A stretch of 64,000 nucleotides of DNA from the NCBI GenBank assembly GCA_020698575.1, contig CM036247.1, positions 30,666,431 through 30,730,430 on the forward strand, read 5' to 3'. Made by a program: the position numbers and the translations under genes. This DNA is from Bostrychus sinensis (taxonomy: Eukaryota > Chordata > Actinopteri > Gobiiformes > Eleotridae). Shown in pieces: positions 12,201-24,645 of this stretch. The notes beneath the pieces were generated by a model, which saw only the letters and a list, made by a program, of their open reading frames with translations, ran no database searches and was not told the DNA's origin. Position 1 is the first letter of the stretch, and every line of letters begins with the position of its first letter.

Positions 12201-13342
12201 TGACAAGCACAGTTAAGATGTGTTTCCATTCTTTGAAAAGAAAAAAAACTCAAGGTTATATTTCTACCGTACTGTCTGTAAACAACAGCCAAATTATATT
12301 TTGTTTTACAGTCATATGTAAAAGTTTGGGCACCCCTCTGAGGTTGCATAATAATTTACTCTGGCTTCACAAAAAAAGATCACAGAGGTATGTCAATCAT
12401 TTTCTAGTGACATCTGAGTTCTAGGGTGCTTTCTGAACAATTTTTGGTGTAGCAGTATTTAGGTGTACGAAATTAAATGAAAAAAAAAAAAGTCTGTGCA
12501 AAAAAACACCAAACAGCAGATATGAACAGTTTAGGAAAATTTTACTAAAGATTTTACTAAAATTAATAAATAATTATATTAAATCAACAGTTTCAGTTTC
12601 TTTAGCACACAGCCTTAATTCCAGAGGTCTGTGTGGTCTATAAATGATAGATGGGGCCCTGTAGTTTTGTTGCAACTACCTGTTTAAAAAAACATATCTT
12701 TCATACCACAGGACAGCATTTTGATTACAAGATTAAACTGATTTTAATTAGTTTAATCTTCAGGTGCAGTTAAGTGTAAAAACTACAAATATTTGATGGG
12801 ACCTGTCCCAGATGCTAGTGACTAATTTTGGAAATTTTATTTTGAAAATATTACAGTCACACCACAGGACATTTTACAATCTAGCGTTAAAAAAAAAAAA
12901 AAAAAAAAAAAAATATACATTATTAGTTAGTTATTACTATTTGGGTGTACCATCAACCACCCTCCTACAATTTATCTGGGCACTTATAGATAATAGCTCA
13001 TCATCTGTGATGAAGTACTCAAAATTATGAGACTATAAAAGACAATTCAGTGAGGCAATATTTCAGGTGTATGCACGACTTACCTATGAAGGGAGACTTC
13101 TGAGGGCAGTAGGGTATGTCATCCCTGTGTGGGTGAACTTTGGACAGGTGCGACAGGTTGGCGTACACATCCCCGCCGACAGTGACCGTCGAATTATTGC
13201 GACCATGCTCAGGCTTGCGGAAGATGCGAAAGAAATAGTTCACCCTTTTTTGGTAGCCATCGCGGGACAATAGCGCCATTACGACCAGCTGAATGCCCAG
13301 GAACATGAAAAAGTAACGCCATTTTGACTGGAAGCTCAACAT
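6246..13342 (-). CDS. b4galt3: Beta-1,4-galactosyltransferase 3 (six coding exons)
   Basis: Golgi type II membrane enzyme that transfers galactose from UDP-Gal to terminal GlcNAc. Exons, all with AG/GT borders and matching phases: 13084-13342, 8631-8866, 7217-7404, 7008-7130, 6581-6685, 6246-6504 (sizes 259, 236, 188, 123, 105, 259). The joined frame is 389 codons plus stop. Start ATG at 13342 sits in CACCATG; the frame upstream has no other ATG. Residues 1-9 are cytosolic, ~10-27 form the membrane anchor, then a stem with N-x-S/T sites. Catalytic domain landmarks: PHRHREHHLKFLLYYLHPFL in exon 2, DVD at ~197-199 (metal), YFGGVSAL, and WGWGGEDDD at ~257-265. Exon 1 motif DVYANLSHL and exon 4 motif LKMNGFPN..YWGWGGEDDDI favour B4GALT3 over its paralogues. 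After YTNIT the tail is a Pro/Lys/Thr-rich extension ending ARSEK, unlike mammalian tails. Confidence 0.93.
7405..8630 (-). other. b4galt3 intron between coding exons 2 and 3
   Basis: No gene. It contains a near-perfect palindrome at 8225-8282 and, beside it, a stretch around 8285-8325 with a tRNA-like B box (reverse complement of GGACTCGAACC). Together these suggest an old SINE or MITE insertion. Confidence 0.5.
8225..8282. repeat. 58-bp near-perfect palindrome
   Basis: Arms starting GAGTACTCAAAA and ending at CTCAG are complementary over about 28 bases with two mismatches and a very short loop (CAC). It lies within an AGTACT-rich segment similar to the ends of common fish hAT-type MITEs. 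Confidence 0.6.
9431..10137. mobile_element. Tc1/mariner-type (pogo/Tigger-like) non-autonomous element
   Basis: The left end begins TTTTCCGGACTATAAGTCGC and the right end is the imperfect reverse complement (GTGACCTATAGTTCGGAAAA). Each end is flanked by TA, the usual target duplication of this superfamily. Inside, around 9645-9790, one plus-strand frame reads an acidic segment (EEEAALRLPPELAELFRSDT, then DEEF and a stop). I take this as the decayed C-terminus of the parent element's transposase, followed by two nearby stops. No DDE domain remains. Lies in the b4galt3 intron between coding exons 1 and 2. Confidence 0.75.
10138..12307. other. b4galt3 intron sequence without a gene
   Basis: AT-rich, non-coding. 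The segment around 11690-11990 is more GC-rich and reads open on both strands for ~100 codons. It has no recognisable protein similarity and resembles a decayed DNA-element fragment. Nothing else stands out. Confidence 0.4.
12308..12560. mobile_element. End fragment of a Tc1/mariner-type element
   Basis: Begins TACAGTCATATGTAAAAG followed by TTTGGGCACCCCT, the terminus of a DNA-element family common in fish. No matching right end was found, so this is probably a truncated copy. A small perfect inverted repeat (AAGATTAAACT arms) lies further on at about 12731-12763. Confidence 0.4.
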
Positions 13343-13931
13343 GGTGATGCAAAAAGGCGGCAAATGAACTGGTCCAACTTTTAGGGTCTTAAGAATGTGT
13401 ACTGATTAAACATAAAGCAAAAAGGCACTTGTAGTAGTCTGGTATTGCCAGTCCCACATTATGTAGTTTCAACCCGGGTAGACTCCGTGCATCTGTATTG
13501 AGCTCATTGTCTTCCAGTCTAAACGAATGGCAGCTTTGTGGCTGTGTCTTTGTCAGTTTTATGTTGCCTTCTGTTCTCCCCCATGTTCTCTCCTGAGGGA
13601 GGCCTCTACAACATCAACAACAGTCGCCATGACAAAGGGGGGGCACATGCGAATGTATAGTTGACTGAAAATTACTCCTATGGGCACGTTGCTTGGTCGG
13701 ACAGATGCGGGGGTGGGTTGTGGTGAAGGAGGGGTGGTCAGAGGGGGAGGGGTATCAAAAAGATGTGGTGGGTGGGAAAATGGAGAAATATAAGGAAATG
13801 GGGACGCTCCGATGCTGAAAATGCTACTTCTTCATATTATGGCAATCTGCAGCTAGTAGCAGGTAAAGCGGTTCTTCCATTAGCTCCTCTGGACAGGATG
13901 GACAGTGGGACCAGCTTCTCTGACAGGCCTA
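13343..13931 (-). other. b4galt3: Candidate 5' UTR sequence adjoining b4galt3 coding exon 1
   Basis: Reading the minus strand toward the ATG, a good splice acceptor (pyrimidine-rich, TATTTTCTAG) occurs near 13930. The sequence from there to 13343 could be the untranslated front part of the first coding exon. Other possible acceptors occur nearer the ATG, for example near 13607. The exact border cannot be fixed without transcript data. Confidence 0.35.
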
Positions 13932-16900
13932 GAAAATACACAAAAGGAGGAGGGGCTGTTACAATGACTGAAATCTGTTGACATCAGCGATTTTCTCTTT
14001 ACAGCACAGCAAACAATGAGTAACTGTATGCAAAGCAGGAATGGATTGTGTTTTGTTTACAGAGTACTTAACATCACAGTTGGAAAGCCTTTGACTAATC
14101 AGGCATAGTGCAAATGATGCTGGGTGTTCCAAAGAATGCCAACAGAAACCATAAAGTAACGCAACTTCCCTGAAACAGAGCCAGCATACGCACTAGAGCT
14201 GTGACAATGTATGGTTGGACTGTGAATGCTGCTGTGGTTAGCTCTGGTGTCAAGTGGTTTCTTAGTCACAAATCAATTAGTGCTTGTTAAAGCAGCCAGC
14301 CTCAGACGACTAATCCTAATCCTGTTTTACTGCGAGTAAAGGTGAAGTGCTGGCAGAGAGGAATTGAACGCCAAAGAATTACTACCACTGCTGTCTGCCA
14401 GAACAAAGTTGCAGTTGCAAATTGAAAGTATGCAAGTTGCTCAGGGAGTAGAGCTACATTTGAAATATGATGAGGTATTACTTTACACAGATATAGTGTA
14501 ACTGAAGCTCCACTTTAAAACCCTAAAGCACTGTTTTTATAACAATTCTTTATTTCTGTACTCTCTGTAGTCTGTAATTGAAAATATTTAATCAGAAGCG
14601 ACAAGTCAAGTGTAAGCCTATAACGTGACACGCTTTTAGGCTGTAACCAAGTAAACAGATTAATTATAGGCTTAAACAAGTGTAGCTGATATAAAACACA
14701 ATCATTAACCTTTGACTTTTTTGTTCAGTTTTTCTACAAGGAAGTCTGTCTATCCAGCCCAGATACATCAAGAAAGTCATAGTAGGTAACAGAAACTAGC
14801 AGAAAAATGCGTACAAGTCAGATTTAAACCCACCATAGTGAGACTGATGATAAGAAAACTGATTAATGAAAGGGCTGATTAGAAAAAAACATTGCATTAT
14901 AAATTAAATTGTACATAACTTGACATGACAAAGTGTTGTTGTAAGGTGCTATAGAAATAAAGAGACTGATGGAAGTACCGAGCAATGTCAATTTTAGTGG
15001 ACAGAGAATATTTACTTTGTCAGCCAGTGTAGATGTGCACTATTCTCAAGGCTTAACAAGTTTGTGAACCTATTTGTTTTGCTGACAGCAGAATAAAGGG
15101 GGATTTTCTATTCCAGGATCCAATAGATACATCTATACCTCATGGATCAGAAAGTCTTGATACTACATGATCATTTTCATCTCTGGAGCTGACCAGATGG
15201 ACGCCTGACCTCCTCTCACTTTGCCCAGCCTCTATAATACCACATAGATTACCGATATGGTTTATGAAGATTAATCCCTGTGGAAAGAAAATCCAATCCA
15301 ACGCCACTATACTGGTCAAAACACATAAAAAAGGTTGTTGAAGGCAGTTTCACTATACCTAGACAACATATTTTCATGTCAGTGTCATATTATCTATATA
15401 GTGGTATTATTATTATTATATGTGCAGGAATGCTGAGGATAGTGTTAAGTTAAGATGCCATTTTGTACATGTGCTGCCATTTGTAGAAAATACTTCCAGC
15501 TGTTAGTGAAAAAAACAAAGCAACTGGATGAGTTTATGTTTGCCAAAACATGCCCCCTACATCTTTAGCTGACGAAACATAATCCCACATCTTTAGCTAA
15601 AACAGCAGTATTTACTTAAAGGTACTGTAAACAGCATGCACCCGTACTGGTTTGAAAACAGTACTGCAGTCTAAATCGAAACAATGGCCTCTTTTCTGAT
15701 TGGACGATCGGCAATGCAGGTTTAGAACCAAAACAAAAACAAAAACATAAAACACTTGGCCATTATGTAAAATATATTTTACTGTTAATAACAACTGTAC
15801 TTTTGTTATCAGTAAAACTAATATTTGATTTAAACATCATGTCTACATTGTATCTGGGGACATGTGGGTAATTTTTATGAAATATAAAAAATATATACTG
15901 TTCATAGCAGCTTTGTTTGCGTGTATACTGGCTGTTGGAGAATAAAACAGATCACCAGTGTAAATGATCCACAGCATGGGCATTTGCTTAAAATATTTCC
16001 TATGTAAAACAAAACATATACATTTATCATTACAATTTACACTGTTTTCAGAATATAAGTCAGGGTTATGAGATCACTAGTGGCTGCAGGTGAATAAAAC
16101 AGAGATTGTGAGCAAGAGTGCCTTCAATAAAAAGGATTTTGTATAAACTTAGCTGAAACAAAGGTCATTTAGATGACAATACTGGCCAGGCAAACACAAC
16201 AGTAACGCCGCCTGTGTTGCGCATTTCATACTTCAGTGACACTTCAGCGTTTTTGTGTAAATGCGAATGGCAGGTGGCATGACTGTTGCGTGTTCCTGGC
16301 CAGTGCTGTCATGTAAACAGGGGCTGAAAGCTTCATTTCTGCTTAATAGTTGGCCAACTTTGACATGTGGAAGCCCTACTTGTGAATGCAAGTTGTGCGT
16401 TTGAAGAAAAATGTACAGCATAAATGTTTGCTTCAAATAATACTATAATAATACTTACAATACTAATATTTGGGTAAATCAAACAAATAATTTTAGCTTT
16501 GGTGTCATTTACTTGCTTAATGGCTGACTCTGACACCTAAATAATACCGCTGGCTGAATAAAACAGAGCAATTGTGCAAATTCAGGTTTGAAGTCAAAAT
16601 AATCACACCACACAATACTAAATACTACACGAGTTACGATTGCTACTAATTAGGTACACAATACTAAAAGAAGCTTATTTTTGACAGCTTTTACTTGCTC
16701 AATGGTTGATAAAAGTTTACTAAATAATACTACTGGTGAACAAAATTGAGAATGATTGTGTGAGTGTGGGTTTAAAGGAAAATAACCCCACATCAATTTT
16801 GCTGAAACAAAAGCTTTAAATTTTGTACAAAAATTTTCAAAGGTAAATATTTAGAACCATGTCTTGAGATTAGACGTCAGCTGTTGACATTAGTGCTGAG

Positions 16901-19900
16901 ATACTTGCCAATTGTGCTGGCAGTGGCTCATACAAAAAAAAAGGCCTTAAAGATAACATTCAGTGCAACAAAGCCCTGGCTAAACATGCAGATAAGGGAG
17001 CAACTGGTTTTAGACAAATCGTGTGTGGAAGCTAAAGGCTGAGAGGTGAACATAGCAGAATGAGGACAAAGCAGGCTAGGGGGAGCTAGGGGGAATGGAA
17101 AACAGCCAAAAGTCTGGTTACACAGTGTGCTTTTCACTTCATTGTATCTGCTGCAACACCTTCTTCTTTCTATTTAGAATTAAAAAAAAAAAAAAAAAAA
17201 AAACAGGCCAGTGTATGATGTAGCAGTCCCAGAGAAAACATCTTGTAGTGCTGTCTTAGGCCTCCATACTATGCCTGCATTTCTGCTTCAATGTTCTGTG
17301 TGTTTAAAGCAGGACATTGTCATTGCAGCCCCTGGAGCATTAATATTACATCTGGACTGTCCATGCGCATGGCTGCATACACATGAATGGCCAGCACAAT
17401 GATTCAAAGCTGGCACAGAGGAAATATTGCTATAGAAATAACAGTTTTATATTTAGATCATCTGGGATTAGCGCTTATAATGAGCAAAGCTGTCTTGCCT
17501 AGCACTACCATGTATTGTAGAAGAAGACTAAAAATAAGATGTGGTTCAGTGAACTACAACAGTATGTTTGTGTTAGAGCAACACAGAGGTGGAGTTCGTT
17601 TTGACTAATTTTACTTGCTTAACAGTTGTCTATGTTTGCATTAGTGGCTGCTTGTGAATAAAGAGAACAAGCAAGTGGTGAGTGTTAGCATTGCTACTGT
17701 TTGGATACAGCCTTAAAGAATGTTTAGTTTTGGCAGCTTTTACCTGCCTTATTTGAAGTCCTCTTTAAACAATATTGCTGGTTAAGCTAAGTGACCATGC
17801 ATTCAAAACTTTGTTTCCTCATGTTTTCTCATCCTATACTCAATTCTATTTGTTGGGTCAACATAACTTAATATTCTTGTCAGATAATTTTATTTTCTTG
17901 TTATAGCAAGAAAACAAAAATGTTGTTTGGATATCATTTTTGGTACATTTTAGTGATCTCACTTCACATGGCAAGTTGAATAGAACATTATACTGTATTT
18001 AAATAAAAATACAAACATTACATCAAAAAAGACTTATCTGGTTTTATTTTAACATGGAAATTTCTAATAGATACTTCTGATAGGATCAGTTTTTTTTATG
18101 TATAATTGATATACTCTACCTAGAAAACAATATGATTTGATACAACGTAATGCATATTCATGGTTGGATCATAGGAAAAAAAAAAAATGTATACATCGAT
18201 ATAGTAACTATGAATGCACCGCAATGAGTAATAGCCTCCCTTGCCTACACCTCAATTCAATAAAGCAAAGAAAGCTTTGCTGAAATTTTGAGAAAATAAT
18301 TATTGTACTATAATGTTGTCATCTCTGGAAAGCAGAAAAGAAACAGTATATGAATTAGTGGCGTAACAATACCCCCCCCCCAAAAAACTTTATTTTTGGC
18401 AAAAGGTTGCTGTATCAATTATCGATATGAAGGTGTTGAATTGTATCAAATCATATCCTTCCAAAATAGCCAAAATTGTTCTGGAATCGTATAGAAATAA
18501 TTCTAATCGATACCCATCGTATCGTTGCAAAAACGTATCGTTAAGATAGATTGAGAGTAAACCAAAAGATTTTCATTTTTGCAAAAGAAGTTAAGTACAA
18601 TGTTCCCATCTAAATAGATTGAGATCGGAGGTCAGCATCAGCAATGTTGTTCAGATTAGGACTGAACATATTTAAAGGTCATTATGAACATCTGCAATGT
18701 ACATTTTGCCAAGAACTGCATAGCAGTAAATGTCATGGTAATTCATATGCAGGACTGCTTTGTTGAAGCAGATTGCGCAAGATATTTTCAACTAATTCAA
18801 TTTCTAGGTAGAATTTTTCAAACATTATTTTAGAAATCACAAATTTTTAATGCAGCAGCAATATTATTTCTGCATTTGTTTCATATACATGTATGGTTTC
18901 CTATGTTATATGCAGCTCTGGTTCAGACCTCTACAGAATGTACATTCTATACATGCACAGCCTCCCCAGAGGGACATAAACAAATCGCACTCACAGGGAG
19001 GGGGGCACAGAAGGGCAACAAACCACTGCAAATTTTAAACATTACTCTTCTGTGCAGGATTTTCAAGTAGCCTAAAATTCCAGTCCCAGCTGTTTCACAT
19101 CACATGAAACATGAGCAGTGATGTGGCCCATCCTCGTAACAGGACCATGCCACGTCTTCAGTTCAGACATTTGCTGCTTACAGACAACAAGTACATCAGG
19201 TTCAGTTTTGCCTACAATTTAACTTCTACTCAAATGATAAAAAAAGAGAAATCAACTTGTTATTAGACTGGCTAAGCTATTCATTTTGGAGTAAAAATGG
19301 CTGGTAAATACCTTAACCCTGGTCATCCTCACTGAAGCACATGGTTCTGCATTAGGGGGATCAGAACAAGGATTTTATATCAGGCAAAGAGTTATTAGTT
19401 CACTGTCTATGTCAAGCCTGCTGGAGATAAGTCATCTCTCCTCTTTATTGATATATAATCCATTAAAATGCACTTTGGTGGGAGAGAAAGTCTTTTGGTA
19501 AAAGCAGTCTTTAGTGAGAGTAGATGGAAAATAATGTGTAGGGTGCCTGGTAAAATGGAGCCATGCAAGCAATACATTACTAGTATACAATAGCATAAGC
19601 AATGGATTTAGAGGGGATGGTGAAGTGAAGGGATTACATTAATGCGCATCCCCCCCAAGACCTGCAAATGAGGAAAAATACAATGTATACATTGGCTTAA
19701 TGCTCTACGTGCACAGTGACTGATGTGCTATATTTAAGTTGTGTAAATAAACAAAATAAAGAACAATATTAAATGCCAAACCTGTCAATCTCATGTAATG
19801 AAGTTAAACCATATGTAACTAGTGAAGCACTATGTTCTTTTCAGAACAAAAACACAGGCGAGTTGGAGTTTGACAGTGTTTAAACAAAGTTTAATGATTC

Positions 19901-20100
19901 AGTAAGTTTGTCATGTGCTTCTTTTGTTGTTGGGTAAATAATACTGTTGCCTGTCAGTGAGTGGAAATTTGTTCTTGAAGGGAAAAGTACCATTACAATA
20001 ACATTCAAATTACATGCCCTAGAAAATGAGATACTTCTCTTACTGACTATGACACACTACTCCCACCACTGATGGAAGACAGTCTGTTAGGTAAAACTAC
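13932..20100 (-). other. First intron of b4galt3, repeat-bearing part
   Basis: No exon is convincing. It contains five diverged copies of a short module (about 15.9-17.8 kb, entered separately), A/T runs including 17179-17202, and a stretch at about 18070-18550 rich in TATCGAT-like words that may be a decayed MITE. 14.0-15.9 and 18.6-20.1 kb show nothing beyond AT-rich unique DNA. Confidence 0.4.
15930..17790. repeat. Degenerate dispersed module, ~5 copies in b4galt3 intron 1
   Basis: A module with a GAATAAAACAGAG-like word recurs at 15940, 16091, 16555, 16737 and 17655. At 16511, 16693 and 17613 it is preceded by ACTTGCTTAATGG-like sequence, with a weaker copy at 17742, and by AATAATACYGCTGG in two cases. 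The two best copies are ~182 bases apart. The words are too similar and too well ordered for chance, but the copies are strongly diverged and irregularly spaced. Confidence 0.5.
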
Positions 20101-20102
20101 TT

Positions 20103-20599
20103 GGGGCTATATTATGCGTTTATTTATCTTTTTAAACTAATCTTGGTCACCTCCAGAATAACCTTTAAAAAATGTGACTAAAAAAGCGCTTCCAGTATTT
20201 ACTTTACTACTGCCATAAAGCAACCAATGAAGAGACCAGCAGAGTGCAGAGCTGTTACACACCTTTAAATAGAAATAGAGAAAAAGAAGTTTTTATTTCC
20301 TTAAACTTTTTGTATGATGCCATTTAACTACAATATTAAAAAAATATATACCTGTGAAGAATCAGTGCAAAAAGAGCGGCAAACTGTTTTTGGATAAAGG
20401 AATGTGAGCAGACTGGATGTAGAGGGCTTGCTGATTGGTCAGTGCTTCCTGGAGTGGGCGGGGGTTTATGGAACCAAACATTCTGAGGCCTCAAAAACTC
20501 AGCGCCAGCGAATACAGGATTACTTACACATGCGTGAATGAGGCAAAACACAACTTCAGCTCAGAAAACTCAATTTTGCATATTAAGGCTCCTTTAAGA
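20103..20599. mobile_element. TTAA-type (piggyBac-like) non-autonomous element, copy 1
   Basis: Begins GGGGCTATATTATGCG and ends near GGCTCCTTTAA, similar to the copies at 53058-53580 and 26491-26700. Shared inner landmarks are TTGGTCACCTC near the left end, GGATAAA.GAATG.GAGCAGACT, and CTTCCTGGAGTGG. It has no coding capacity; the open frames across it are not conserved between copies. Confidence 0.6.
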
Positions 20600-23353
20600 A
20601 AATTGCTGTCAGCTAAGGGGACATCAGTATTATTAAGGTACAGTGGAATGGAAATAACTAACAGCCTTTGTCAGCCTAAAGCTAAATGCAGTACAAGATG
20701 TTTAGGGTTATGCATTACTATTTTGCAGTGGAAAATTTGCTCATTTGTATGCCACATCAATAAAAGCAGGGAGGCAGGGAAGGAGTTATTGTCTAGTAGA
20801 GCATCCACCATTAACTTATACCTACATTTTGTGCATCAGGTTGAGAAAGCGGTCAAATGAGGTTTAGGTTTTTAACAAAGTAGCAAGACATGTAAGTTTG
20901 AGTAAGGCTTCAAAGCAAGTAAAGGAAGGGTCTAGTTTCATCTCTCACCCAAGGGATTTGGAGTTTTGAAGCAACTGGAACATGAGCTGAGGCACAGTAT
21001 ATCTGCTCTTAGAAACCTTTTCTCTTTAATTCTTGAACACCTACAAGACAGTATTAAATGTCTGTATTGAGATTGATGAGAAATGTCAAACTTAATTTAT
21101 ATGAAGCACCTTCCATATCAGGTAGAAGAGTGACGTTACATGCAGTGACTGAGCTCGCTGCGGAGAGTTTAATATGCCAGTCAGCCTTGACACAAATCAA
21201 TTTCAGATAGCATTTAATGCAGCATCTTCCACAAGAATATGTAAATCAAGTGAAAGTGTGCAGAGTAAAGGAGTAGGGAGCCATTTCAGACAGATCCAAC
21301 CTGTTGAATAGCCTGGTATCAGTGGGGGAGTCATTATTCACCTGTAGTCAATTAGCATAACATGCCCTCTGTAATGCTGAGGCTAATAGAACAACACTCT
21401 TTATACAGAGCATGTGGACTCCGGCATAAGCTTTCACCAAACAACACTGCTTTACAAACATCTAGAAACAGAGAGCATACTGTATTGCTATAATAAATAC
21501 CTGTAAATATATTTAAAATAAACTATTTCAAGCAGCATCTTTTAGTATGTGGCTGCTTGATAATCAAAATATTATTTAGGCAACTAGTCTTGCCTAAAGA
21601 ACCAATGAAACATGACCGGGCAATGAATTATTGTGTAAACATGCCCAAGGAAGAAGGTGACGGTCTAATTGTGCGTGCCAGCGTCCTTGTCATGGCAACC
21701 CTCCCAAAGCCTTCGCCATTGGTTGTGTTGGTGCAGCTGGTACATGTTTCTAGGGCCGTACCCTCTCGAGTCCCGACTCTGGCGGGACAAACGGCTGAAA
21801 GGGAACAGGACTGGGAGGGTGTTTGCTCCGGGTAAGATGGATCGCTCCCCTCCTCTGGGCCTACCTTTACTTGCTCATGCAGTTTCCATAGCGCTGCGTT
21901 CTAGTCCTGCTAAAAACAAAAGGGGACAGTCGCTAATACAATGAGCTACACAGAGTATAGAGCTCCCCAGTGACAACCATAACGAAACCCCCAAGGAGCA
22001 TAAAACCAACAGACATCCCCCAGGAAAACTAAAAAGATGCCAAAAGCCAAAACATATCATTGATTGAGGATGAAAGTTATCGCAATTGTGGTCAGAGAGA
22101 GTGTGATGCTAAGCTTAAGTGTTTTGGAAAACTCAGAATGTGCAAATAAAATTATATAAACAAAAACACAATTGCAGCATTTTCAAAGTACTATGTTCCA
22201 ACTTAAAAGGCAATGAAGTGACACTCCAATACATGAACAGCAGAAGGAGTAAAGAGCACTGGACTGTACAAAAAATGATTTTCTGCAATCTTTTTCTAGC
22301 CCAGTTTTAAAGCTAAAATTAAACGGTTAATTACTAACACCAACTGCCTGAAGTTCTAGCCTGTTGTGAAACCGAATGAGCAACACAATGCCACATGACT
22401 CCCCCTATGGGCCTAATGCAATATGACACCACTAAAACAGCCATTCCAAAGTTCTTCAGTTGAGATTGTGCTCGTGTTACAAACAAGCTATTTAGGACAT
22501 TATATGATACTTCAGTAGATGGGGCCTACAGCAAATTTACAAATGCATATACATATTAGCAGTTAAAGTGTCAACATGGGAAAAAATATTAGAAAAAAAA
22601 TTGTTTTTAAAAACCAGTTGGACTCCAGAGATGAAAATACACTAAAGCATCACTAAGTTTACATTCCGGTCAAGAAAACAGAATTTTTGCCTTAATCCAA
22701 TTATGACAGTATTAACAAAAAGTTTTAAACAGCATTTACCCAAACTCCAACTGGGCAGGGTAGCCAGTCAAATGTCTCTTATTCGGAGTGGTGCAACTGG
22801 ATAATGAGGTAAATTGTCAGACTACAGCTGCATCTATACACCACACTCCAATCTATGAGAAGACATTAACTGCACTCAGTCCTGAACAGCCAGAAAAACA
22901 GGCAGAACAACATTATTATTTAGAGGCGTACTTCCACGTTTTTATACCAACAAAGACATGGTTCCACCCACTACTTGTGTTTTATGTTGGTCCATCGTGT
23001 TTAAAGGTGAAATCTAGACTGCCCTGGGCTTAGATACTTCATCAAGCTGCATAAGACATATTTACCATGTAAGGAATGCTGTTTCTAACTTTGTTAAGTT
23101 TCATTTAGTAAAGTGAAGGTGTTACTGTTTATATTCATTCTTAAAACTATGATTTCTGTGTAAATTAGCCGCATTTCTTATTCACTGATGTTCATGAATA
23201 TGAACTTCATGTGTCACAAGAGTTCTCTGGAGAAACTGGGGTAAAAACTGACAAAAATGGAGTATGGTCTGCATGTAAACATAGTAACTTTCAAGGCTCA
23301 GGGTTCTATAATGTCTCCATACTGGTATTTTATGAGTAAAAATGTAGCTATTA
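20600..23353 (-). other. First intron of b4galt3, central part
   Basis: Mostly unique DNA. 21120-21420 looks non-repetitive and is rich in TAAT-like words and could be a conserved non-coding element, but this cannot be judged from one genome. A candidate micro-exon lies at 21865-21906. The remainder shows nothing. Confidence 0.35.
21865..21906 (-). other. b4galt3: Candidate 42-bp untranslated exon of b4galt3
   Basis: On the minus strand a strong pyrimidine tract plus TTTTTAGCAG precedes 21906, and AAAG/GTAGGC follows 21865, so the 42 bases between look like a small exon. It contains ATG GAA ACT GCA TGA, a five-codon upstream frame. It lies in the intron between the proposed promoter exon and the coding exons. 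Splice-site pairs of this quality also occur by chance. Confidence 0.25.
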
Positions 23354-24513
23354 GTAGGGTTGTGCAATTAATCGAATTTCGATTACAATTTCGATTATTA
23401 CACCCTACGATTACAAAAATTATGTAATCGAGAAGAAACGATTAATAACACTAACTTTGAAGTGTGTTTTGAATGCACGCTCACGCTCCGCCCCTCACTT
23501 CTCAAAGCTTGCGCTCTGATAGCTACAAGCTAGGCTAAATGTGAAAAGATGTTGGCAGAACAAAAACAGTAGACGTTTTGGTTAGCAGAAAAGACAAGAC
23601 AAATTCTGTTGTTTGTAAGCACTTTGGGTTTGAAGAGAAAGACATTGAGCCAAGACACACTGTGTGCAAGGCGTGCTTTGGGTTGTGGATACTGTTTCTA
23701 TCCCCTACTGGACAAAAGAGGATGGTTGTCCAATAACCCGATGAGTGCAGTGGTTTCATGTTTACTTAGTGTTTTGGCTCTGGTTGTAAGTGTACAAGTT
23801 GTGCATGTATGGTTTAGTCTGTGGCGCTTGACTTTACCAGCTACTAGTTTGCACCTGAGCGCTGTGGGTGTGTCTAATTCTCCGGTTCATAGCTAAACCA
23901 TGCCCCGTGACTGTTTACAGTTGGGTTTTGTTGTTATGGCGTTGGGCTGGCGAGGCTGCAGAGGACAGCCAGTGGTCCCCAGGCAGAGCAATAAAAAAGG
24001 ACTGCGTGCGCTGGTCTCCGCCTCCGACAACCCGTTCAACGCGCCCCGATGCCGTGAGCTTAAACGCGCATTGTAACATAGTTAAAAGCAGTTTAAAACC
24101 GTGTTAAACTACCAGGGGTCCTAGCGGTGTCTCAGCGGCAAGTCTGCCCAGCCTCAGAGTACTGGAGTCGGGCGTGGGCATAGAATAAGTGCTCTGTCTC
24201 ATCCAGCTCAAACAGCGCTGGTGTTTTAAGCTCACTGAGACAGAGCTGATAACAGTGTGTATGTGTTGATAACAGTGTGTATGTGTTTGCATGCGTGCAG
24301 TCAAAGAGAGGAAACGCATGCTTCACGCAGTTAGAACCGCATTAGTTTAGGACAATAAAAAGGTGAACTAACTCCTATTTGCGTCATCATCATCACTTAA
24401 GCAAGATCATGTAAACAGACTGGTGTTGCTGGCAAAAAACCTTTAAAACATTAGTCTATGTTCAGCTTTTATGCTATGAAGGTGGACCAGCATGTTTTAT
24501 TTACATTACTGAC

Positions 24514-24550
<37 letters not shown>

Positions 24551-24645
24551 TATGTAACTGGAATTTAAATAATATAGGCTACTTACTAGACTTAAAATAA
24601 GAAATTATTTTATTTGAATAATCATTTGAATAATCGTGATTTCCA
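23354..24645 (+). mobile_element. Remnant of a hAT-type transposon with BED zinc finger start
   Basis: The left end, GGGTTGTGCAATTAATCG, and the right end (AATAATCGTGATTTCC near 24630) resemble the ends of fish hAT elements. Around 23575-23700 one frame reads the beginning of a BED-type zinc finger: CKHFGFEEKD followed by CKACFG. The frame then decays and the rest of the transposase, including the dimerisation domain, is absent. A 21-base word (GATAACAGTGTGTATGTGTT-like) is repeated in tandem at about 24246-24289, and an AAT microsatellite sits at 24514-24549. Confidence 0.6.
24514..24549. repeat. (AAT)n microsatellite
   Basis: About twelve uninterrupted AAT units. Confidence 0.95.

Noticed and set aside
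20435..20860. Plus-strand frame of 141 codons
   Set aside because: It lies over the TTAA-type element and its right flank. The frame is not open in the copy at 53 kb.
21669..21944. Plus-strand exon ending CTCCGG/GTAAGA near 21830
   Set aside because: The donor looks good, but no coding similarity or upstream acceptor was found. The minus-strand micro-exon reading is only slightly better supported.
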